A DNA stretch of 64,000 nucleotides from Apium graveolens. Taxonomy: Eukaryota; Streptophyta; Magnoliopsida; Apiales; Apiaceae. The notes below the pieces were generated by a model that saw nothing but the letters and a program-made list of their open reading frames with translations, was not told the origin of the DNA and did not search any database. The stretch covers positions 23,491,884-23,555,883 of the forward strand of contig NC_133648.1 in the NCBI RefSeq assembly GCF_009905375.1, written 5' to 3'. Made by a program: the position numbers and the translations under genes. Positions 57,501 to 64,000 of the stretch are shown piece by piece (positions within the stretch are counted from its first letter, which is position 1; every line of letters starts with the position of its first letter).

Positions 57501-58248
57501 AGGTCTAACCACTGGTTTCTTAGTGTCAGCATTTACCAGGTCATTAAATTAACGTTTGGCAACTTTAAAATGTGAAGTTAAGGTACTGGTTAGTCGAGGT
57601 TCATCAGTACAAAAAGTATATAAGTTGACAGAATCTAGCAAAGTAAACAACATTCCTATCCTCTGTCATCCTATCCCCAATAAAACCTATTATAGCCGTT
57701 GCAAAATTAAAATGAGTTTGGTTTATAATGGCATACCCGATGTGCTGACTCATTATAGGGATGGCATCAAAATTCGAACACTTGTTCCCAAAAGCTTTAG
57801 TGATGCAGTCGAAGAAGAAGCTCCATTCCCTTCTGATATGAGCCCGTTTCAACTGCCCAAGCATTGCCAAACTCTGTTCATACCCCAAACTGGCCATTAA
57901 CTCCTGAAGAGCCGATTCCTCTGGAATTGAAAAAGTACATCCTTCTGGGAGATGTAGAGCCTTGCGTATTGTACCAGGAGTGACTGCATATGAAGAATCA
58001 CCCACTTCGAAAACAATACTAGGAGTACCATTTGGACCACCATTATCAAAGTTTCCAGTCCTCCAAAGTGTTAGAACTTGTTGGCTTGAGAATACTGAAG
58101 GTTGGGTCAATGCATACCCGATTTCACTGTGTGCAAGAAGGTCTTGCATAAAATGCAATTCAGACGGAGCTTCAGCATTATCAAGAATAGCAGCATAATT
58201 GTTTGGAACAAATTTAGCTCTATCAATGATTAAATCCTTAGGTGCCAT
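54507..58248 (-). pseudogene. Copia C extra ORF downstream of pol, lightly broken
   Basis: It starts MAPKDLIIDRAKFVPNNYAA at 58248 and stops after TPDIREIRR at 54507, about 1,240 codons in all. Open pieces are 57604-58248 (214 codons), 57315-57512, 57084-57284, 55533-57080 (515 codons) and 54507-55472 (321 codons). The first 200 residues look globular (EWSFFFDCITKAFGNKCSNF, SQHIGYAIINQTHFNF). The centre is Ser/Thr/Asp-rich and low complexity, with LVVPDIILLEAP. A helical, Gln-rich segment (EKTQEKQQAQIDDIL) comes before a KKGE tract, then a charged region and a last globular part (YHTYLKEHILLYFMTDGRVY, NFNLESDKAYLIR-like). About four frameshifts or stops separate pieces. No clear membrane segment or signal peptide is seen; env-like naming in this group is therefore not supported here. 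Function unknown. Confidence 0.75.
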
Positions 58249-58700
58249 GAAAGTAATCGAGAGGTTTAAGTGCCTGTTAGGTGTTTGATAGAATGTCTAT
58301 ATGAAAAACCAATGTTAGAAGAAGAAAGAGAGTAAAAGCAAGTAGAGAGAAAAAGTATGAAAGGAAATAAAAGATTAAAAAATCTTCTCTTGGTCTTACT
58401 TATACTTTTGAAAAAAAAAATGTAACCGTTGGACACCTGTCAGACATGCAGTAAAAACGAATAGTTAATGGGCACGAGAAAACAGTAATCATTACTTACC
58501 CACTTACAGTTTTTCAAGGAAAAACCGTTCCACTTACCCAGTTATTCCATTAATCAAGGTGAAATAGTTTTAAGTCAAAATGGACACTGTTCCCACTTAT
58601 TTAATTATTTTTCACTGCAACATCAATATTCTGAAAAAAAAAATTGAGTGAAAATGACCATAATAAATTGGAAGAGCAAGTACTGATAAAAGAAAATCCG
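58249..58700 (-). promoter_or_regulatory. Region upstream of copia C extra ORF with promoter-like features
   Basis: On the minus strand it holds ctcgtgcccattaact (near 58460-58480), tgtctgacaggtg, a TATA-like gtataagta at about 58399-58405 and a 150-base pyrimidine-rich leader before the ATG at 58248. Similar words (cttgtgcgcattaaa, cacctgtcagcatt) precede the small ORF at 59240. Promoter function is inferred. Confidence 0.35.
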
Positions 58701-58970
58701 AACTTAAGTTAAAACAGATTTTATATGGGCATCAGAATATGAATATGTATCAGGATTTATCAATACATTACAAAATATCTCAGAGACAAGATCTTGAAAC
58801 AAAAACAAATTTCATTAATATATCAGGAGAATACATTCATGAAATTGAAATTACATCAGAACTTGTACAAGATTTCCCTAAGCTGCTAAACCTAACGTCA
58901 ACAGCCTTAGTCCTAGCTCAAGAAGCAGGGCAAGGCTGATGATGAAGAAAAACAGGAAGAAGAAAATAAA
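58701..58970 (-). other. 3' flank of the small ORF, copia C
   Basis: No second gene is seen. The stretch follows the small ORF stop and includes tcagaactt words and AT-rich sequence with ttaatgaaat. It belongs to the about 880-base segment that copia A lacks. Confidence 0.5.
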
Positions 58971-59240
58971 TTATTTCTTCTTCCTACTCTCAACAAACAG
59001 AATAGCGAGTCGAATGATTCGCTCTTGCTGGCGGAGAGCTTCCAGCCTTTCCTCCACCAATCGCTCCAGATGGCGATGGTAGTCCATGTAGAAGAACAGG
59101 AGGTGGGTAAGTACCTCCTGGGGAACGGAGTCCCATATCTCATCAGGAATGGCAGTGACGTGCCATTCCTGCTGCCAATCGGTACAGCTCAGCTCCATGT
59201 TGAATGTTTCGTAGTTCAAAAACATATTGTAATTGACCAT
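58971..59240 (-). CDS. Small 89-residue ORF with its own TATA box, copia C
   Basis: The ORF starts MVNYNMFLNYETF at 59240 in strong context (acaccatgg) and ends VESRKKK with TAA at 58971. The middle is Trp- and His-rich (DWQQEWHVTAIPDEIWDSVP), followed by a charged amphipathic helix (HLERLVEERLEALRQQERII) and a basic tail. It is richer in G and C than its surroundings. A TATA box lies 77 bases upstream. The frame stays open further upstream (to 59438), but the TATA position favours the 59240 start. It lies in a segment missing from copia A, between pol and the extra ORF. I do not recognise the family. It could be a captured host gene or an accessory gene that A has lost. Confidence 0.6.
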   Translation of the reverse strand: MVNYNMFLNYETFNMELSCTDWQQEWHVTAIPDEIWDSVPQEVLTHLLFFYMDYHRHLERLVEERLEALRQQERIIRLAILFVESRKKK

Positions 59241-59316
59241 GGTGTTTTTGATAGAAAAAGTATGAAGGTGAGTTTGTGATAAAAGAGGTGATGGGAAGGC
59301 TGATGTGAAGTGGTTG

Positions 59317-59326
59317 TTTATATAGG
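59317..59326 (-). promoter_or_regulatory. TATA box of the small ORF, copia C
   Basis: On the minus strand this reads cctatataaa, a close match to the plant TATA consensus. A start about 30 bases downstream would give a leader of roughly 45 bases before the ATG at 59240. It is far from any LTR. Confidence 0.6.
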
Positions 59327-59580
59327 CAAGAGAATGCCAGGAGACGCAAAGAAATTTAATGCTGACAGGTGGAATTAATTCCACCTCGTCTCCCCAGACT
59401 TGGAAAAAGAAAAAACATTCATTGGAAAGAGAAAACATGGTTTAATGCGCACAAGAAGCAAGTAAAAGTTGACTGTTCATGTACGAGTACCACTATCCCT
59501 AACTATAGTGACTATTAATCTTCTACTTCAACAGTATTCAGGTTTAAACTGAGACTGTTGTCAAATTTTATCCAAAAATA
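59327..59580 (-). promoter_or_regulatory. Upstream region of the small ORF, copia C
   Basis: It holds the inverted pair ggtggaatt/aattccacc (near 59369-59386, minus and plus alike), then cttgtgcgcattaaac near 59434-59450. It has no equivalent in copia A, whose alignment resumes at about 59580. Possible promoter region of the small gene, by inference. Confidence 0.4.
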
Positions 59581-60677
59581 AGTCAAGTAAAGAATCAGAC
59601 TGTAATATCAGAACTTAGACTTATATCAGAACTTAGCAGTCATCAGAACATAATTTCTTAACTCGAAAAAGGAATGCCTATTTTAGTAAGTCCTCACACA
59701 AATTCTAATTTATATTCTTCAGAACTTAATCATCAGAACATGCAATCAGAACTTGTCCTCAGAATTTGTGCAATGTGACAAAATGACTGTTCATCTAAAA
59801 TAACATAGACCCCACAGTGATTTTCATCATTCATATGGAGTGGTTAGTGTGTGCATTAAGCTAAATATCAGACAAAGAGAAAAGTCTGATTCACTTCAGT
59901 ACATCTTAGAAATAAGGCATAACTAAAACTTTACTAAAAACCTGTCAATATTCTGAAACCTACTATTGAATGAATTCATGCTTGAGTCCACCTCAACTAT
60001 TTTGTGCTAATTTTGTGCATCTTTTTAAATTCTATTTTACAGTGGCTTCTCAGTGTAAATGAGTCACGACTGCTTATCAGAATTTATGCTATTATTAGAG
60101 TATTTCTCCAGTAATCATAGAGTGTGAAAAGTCACCAAGAAAATATTTTATTTGCTTTTCTGATGCATATTACTTAATACCAGCAATGCACTTAGGTCTT
60201 CCCTTCCACATTTTTACTCTAGATCTCAAAGGAGTACCTGATTTTTAATCCTTGTTTCTCTTTCTTTTTCTTTTGATAAGTGAGGTTTATCAGCACTTAG
60301 TACATTCAACAGATTTACTAGTATCAGAACTTAACAGATGAGTAGCATTATTCTAGTTTGTGACTTAGTAATAAGATTGACAAAGTAAACTCAACTAAGC
60401 TCAATTATCAGAATTTGCTTGTGTCAATAGATTTCCACAGAAATAATTACTTCTTACATGGGATCCCTTGTTTATTGAAGACTACTAGGTCAGCATCTAG
60501 CACATTTATCCTCATAGGATTGAATAGTTACCTAAACAGACATATCTCTATCAGAGTTTAGAAACATTGATCAGAGAACAGTCAGTACTTAAACATATTT
60601 TTCAATTAAGCACAGAATACACAAAGAGATTGAATTCTGTAAATACTGATCATAAAGTCTGATGCAACAGAACAAAA
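59581..60677 (-). other. Conserved non-coding block between pol and accessory ORFs, copia C
   Basis: It aligns with 21361-22464 of copia A. The hairpin at 60042-60067 (ctca/tgag arms) is kept. The first 200 bases hold at least five tcagaactt or tcagaaca words. No ORF is found. Confidence 0.65.
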
Positions 60678-62652
60678 CTAAGCAGATTTAGAGAAGGAAC
60701 TTGAAACCATTCCAAGTTCATTTACCAATCTTGTAAAAGTAGCTTCACACAATGGTTTTGTGAAGATATCTGCTAGTTGTTGATCTGTTGGAAAAAATGC
60801 AATTCCACTGTACCTTCATCTACATGTTCCCTGATGAAGTGGTACCTGATGGTGATGTGCTTTGTCATAGAGTGTTGAACTGGATTACCTGTCATAGCAA
60901 TAGCACTTTGATTATCACAGTAAATAGGGATTTTGAAATATGTTAACCCATAATCCAGTAACTGATTCTTCATCCAAAGAATCTGTGCACAACAGCTTCC
61001 TACAGCAATATATTCTGCTTCTGCAGGTGATGTGGAAATTGACTTTTGTTTCTTGCTAAACCAAGAAACCAATCTACCTCCAAGAAATTGGCAGCTTCCA
61101 CTTGTGCTTTTCCTGTCAATTTTGTAACCTGCAAAATCTGCATCTGAGTAACCTATTAGTTTAAAATCTGATTCTCTGGGATACCATAATCCCAGATCAG
61201 CTGTTCCCTTAAGATACTTGAAAATTCTTTTCACAGCTGTTAAGTGAGGTTCTATTGGATCTGCTTGAAATCTTGCACAAAGATAGGTAACATACATGAT
61301 ATCAGGTCTACTAGCAGTTAGATAGAGTAGAGAGCCAATCATATCTCTGTAATCAGTAATATCTACTGATTTACCAGTATCCTTATCCAGTTTTGTTGCA
61401 CTGGTCATGGGAGTGGATGTACTTGAACAATCTTGAATTCCAAATTTCTTCAGCAAGTTTCTGGTGTACTTAGTTTGACAAATAAAGGTGCCTTCTTCAT
61501 TTTTCTTGACTTGAAGGCCCAGAAAATAGCTAAGTTCCCCCATCATACTCATCTGATACCTTGACTGCATCAGTTTGGCAAACTTCTTGCAAAATCTGTC
61601 ATTTGTAGACCCAAAAATGATATCATCAACATAAATCTGGACCAAAAGTAAGTCCTTTCCATGATTGAGGTAGAACAGTGTTTTGTCTATAGTTCCTCTG
61701 TTGAATCCACTTTCCAGAAGAAACTGAGCTAAAGTCTCATACCATGCTCTGGGAGCTTGCTTAAGTCCATAAAGTGCTTTATCAAGCCTGTAGACATAAT
61801 CTGGATGTTTGGAATCTACAAAGCCTGGAGGTTGTTCAACATATACTTCCTCCTCCAATTCTCCATTGAGAAAAGCACTTTTCACATCCATTTGAAAGAC
61901 AGTAAACTTTTTGTGAGCAGCATAAGCCAAAAATATCCGTATGGCTTCTAACCTAGCAACTGGTGCAAATGTTTCATCATAATCAATTCCCTCCTGTTGA
62001 GAATATCCTTTTGCAACCAGCCTTGCCTTATTCCTTGTAATTATGCCATCACTATCAGTTTTGTTTCTGAATACCCACTTTGTACCAACAACAGATCTAT
62101 TCTTTGGTCTTGGCACTAGGGTCCAGACTTCGTTTCTTTCAAATTCATTTAACTCTTCCTGCATTGCTTGTACCCAATCAGCATCTTGAAGAGCTTCTTC
62201 CACTTTCTTTGGCTCAGTCTGAGAGAGAAAAGAATTGTAAAGATATTCGTTTGAAGTACCTGTTCTAGTTCTGACACCTGCATCAGGATTTCCAATTATC
62301 AAATCAGGTGTATGTGATTTAGTCCACTTCCTTGCAGATGAAAGGTTTTCTCTAGAACTGGATGCTCCCCCATGATCCATGCTGTCTTCATTTTCATTTT
62401 CCGATGCTCCCCCTGAAACTATGCTCTCTGAGTTGGATTCTTCAGAATTTAGATTTTCAGAACTATCAGAACTTGGCTTATCAGAACTTGACGAATCAGA
62501 ACTTGAAAAGCCAGATGTATGTTCTGATGCTTCTTGAGATGTGGTATGATCTTGAGTATGCTCCCTCTACATAGGTGCATCTTCCTTTGGCGTAGTCACC
62601 ACAGTTTTAATAACATCAGAGTTTAATCCATCAGAGTTTATAGTATCAGGAC
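60678..62652 (-). pseudogene. Copia C RT and RNase H with linker, near-intact
   Basis: The open 535-codon stretch 60773-62380 contains [38 protein letters not shown], the catalytic YVDDIIF near 61620, RNase H YSDADFAG near 61140 and [10 protein letters not shown] near 60935. One extra T near 60800 shifts the frame before the usual end at 60678. Upstream to 62652 is the Ser/Asp-rich linker, with stops or frame changes between it and integrase. All RT and RNase H motifs visible are standard. Confidence 0.88.
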
Positions 62653-64000
62653 TTAGACTATCAGGATTTCAGTATCAGAATTTGAGTCTTCATTTTCAAA
62701 TCTCAGCTGATCATGATCAATAAAATGTTCAAGACCAGTAATATTCTTGTCATCAAAAGAGACATTGATAGATTCCATGACCACTCTTGTTCTCAAATTA
62801 TAGACTCTGAAGGCTTTTGTGGAAAGTGGATATCCAACAAAGATTCCTTCATCAGCTTTTAGATCAAATTTAGATAGCTGTTTAAGATGAGTCTTGAGAA
62901 CAAAACACTTGCATCCAAATACATGAAAGTACTTCAGATTTGGCTTCTTTTTCTTCACCATCTCATATGGTGTTTTTCCTTGCTTGTTAATGAGTGTTGC
63001 ATTTTGAGTAAAACAAGCAGTCTGCACAGCTTCAACCCAGAAATAGGTTGGAAGCTTTGCTTCTTCAAGCATTGTACGTGCAGCTTCAATGAGAGTTCTA
63101 TTCTTCCTTTCAACAACTCCATTTTGCTGTGGAGTTCCAGGAGCAGAAAATTCCTGCTTAATTCCATGGTTTTTGCAGAACTCTTCCATTATCAAATTCT
63201 TGAACTCAGTGCCATTATCACTCCTTATGGTTTTCACAGAATCTTTGACCAATTTATCCAGATGTTTGACATGATCAATCAAGATAGATGCAGTTTCACT
63301 TTTTGTGTGCAAGAAATACACCCATGTGTATCTGGTGAACTCATCCACTATGACCAATGCATATTTCTTCTTTGCAATAGACATGACATTCACTGGACCA
63401 AATAGATCAACATGTAGTAGATGATAAGGCTCAAGAATTGATGATTCAGTTTTGCTCTTGAATGAAGATTTTCTTTGTTTGGCCTTCTGACAAGAATCAC
63501 AAAGGCCATCAGGAGCAAATACTGACTTTGGTAGTCCTCTCACAAGATCTTTCTTGACTAGTTCATTTATATTGTTGAAATTTAAATGAGAGAGTTTCTT
63601 GTGCCAATTCCAGCTTTCTTCAATTGATGCTCTACTCATCAGACAGATTGCAGAACCATCAGTACTTGTTGAAAGCCTAGCTTCATAAATGTTACCACGC
63701 CTATATCCTTTTAGAACAACTTTGCCTTTGGATTTACTCACAACTTCACAGTGTTCTTCAAAGAAATCAACATGATAACCTCTGTCACAGATTTGACTTA
63801 TACTCAGCAGATTGTGTTTAAGTCTTGAGACCAGAGCTACTTCTCTAATGATGACATTCCCAAGATTAATATTGCCATATCCCAATGTTTTTCCAATGTT
63901 GCCATCTCCATAAGAAACACTTGGGCCAGCTTTCTCCACAAAGTCTGATAGCAGGGCTTTATTTCCAGTCATATGTCCTGAACATCCACTGTCCAGAACT
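62653..64000 (-). CDS. Copia C protease and integrase, open to the window edge
   Basis: The frame is open from the right edge to 62653. Protease active site LDSGCSGHMTGNK is at about 63960-63998. Integrase has WHKKLSHLNF with CDSCQKAKQRK, the core residues in LHVDLFGPV, IRSDNGTEFKN and VVERKNRT, and the ending ADEGIFVGYPLSTKAFRVYN. It carries none of the stops seen in copia A. A frameshift in the linker near 62660 ends it before RT. The 5' end lies beyond the window. Confidence 0.9.
   Translation of the reverse strand, partial: VLDSGCSGHMTGNKALLSDFVEKAGPSVSYGDGNIGKTLGYGNINLGNVIIREVALVSRLKHNLLSISQICDRGYHVDFFEEHCEVVSKSKGKVVLKGYRRGNIYEARLSTSTDGSAICLMSRASIEESWNWHKKLSHLNFNNINELVKKDLVRGLPKSVFAPDGLCDSCQKAKQRKSSFKSKTESSILEPYHLLHVDLFGPVNVMSIAKKKYALVIVDEFTRYTWVYFLHTKSETASILIDHVKHLDKLVKDSVKTIRSDNGTEFKNLIMEEFCKNHGIKQEFSAPGTPQQNGVVERKNRTLIEAARTMLEEAKLPTYFWVEAVQTACFTQNATLINKQGKTPYEMVKKKKPNLKYFHVFGCKCFVLKTHLKQLSKFDLKADEGIFVGYPLSTKAFRVYNLRTRVVMESINVSFDDKNITGLEHFIDHDQLRFENEDSNSDTEILIV

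Larger units (their letters stand above)
53711..64000 (-). mobile_element. Copia C: SIRE/Maximus-type element, same family as A, runs off window
   Basis: The 3' LTR (53711-54302), polypurine tract, extra ORF, a small ORF with its own promoter, a non-coding block, RT/RNase H, integrase and protease are present; gag and the 5' LTR lie beyond 64000. LTR and coding sequences align with copia A along their length. Pol is better preserved than in A. The left flank ends gaaga, but the partner target copy is outside the window. Confidence 0.92.

Noticed and set aside
58739..58939. Plus-strand ORF of 66 codons opposite the small ORF flank
   Set aside because: It has no features and lies in AT-rich sequence full of tcagaactt words. 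The minus-strand small ORF with a TATA box is the better reading.

Overview
This window is plant nuclear repeat DNA. I see no host gene, rRNA, tRNA or CRISPR array. Almost every base belongs to an LTR retrotransposon or a remnant of one. The families (SIRE/Maximus-type Ty1/copia, Tekay/Del-type chromovirus, Tat-type Ty3/gypsy), initiator-Met-type primer sites and strong AT bias point to a flowering plant with a large repeat-rich genome, probably a eudicot. I cannot name the species.

Layout. The oldest layer (D) is a plus-strand copia-type element. Only part of its extra ORF downstream of pol is inside (about 51037-53710). A minus-strand Tat element lies in D; it fills the left part (1-4757), resumes at 50304 and ends with its 5' LTR (50696-about 51036). 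A plus-strand Tekay element (Tekay1, 4758-50303, duplication tttcc) sits in the Tat gag. Three more elements sit in the 3' LTR of Tekay1: copia A (minus, 16254-28802, duplication ctgtc), copia B (plus, 29017-36448, duplication gttag) and Tekay2 (plus, 36486-49194, duplication agtgt). A sixth element, copia C (minus, 53711 to beyond 64000, same family as A), cuts the D ORF. Removing the insertions restores a 3,512-base Tekay1 3' LTR beside a 3,499-base 5' LTR. LTR divergence counted by eye on samples gives the order Tekay1 (oldest), A, Tekay2, B (youngest), which fits the nesting.

Coding content. No polyprotein in the window is fully intact. Tekay2 keeps an 845-codon open stretch covering most of gag, protease, reverse transcriptase and RNase H. 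Copia C keeps open protease/integrase and RT/RNase H stretches. B is a deletion derivative: gag and a protease stub survive, followed by eroded RT traces. The Tat element has lost its reverse transcriptase core.

Beyond standard gag-pol. (1) Copia C carries an 89-codon ORF with its own TATA box, in an about 880-base segment that sister element A lacks. (2) Both Tekay elements carry a proline-rich ORF between the primer site and gag; matching splice donor and acceptor signals suggest that alternative splicing of a roughly 4-kb leader could express it and gag. (3) A, C and D carry a long extra ORF downstream of pol; A and C also share a conserved non-coding block with a small hairpin, and an internal tract resembling the polypurine tract recurs in the ORF. 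(4) A short motif, tcagaactt, recurs through coding and non-coding parts of the A/C family and flips orientation in the LTRs.
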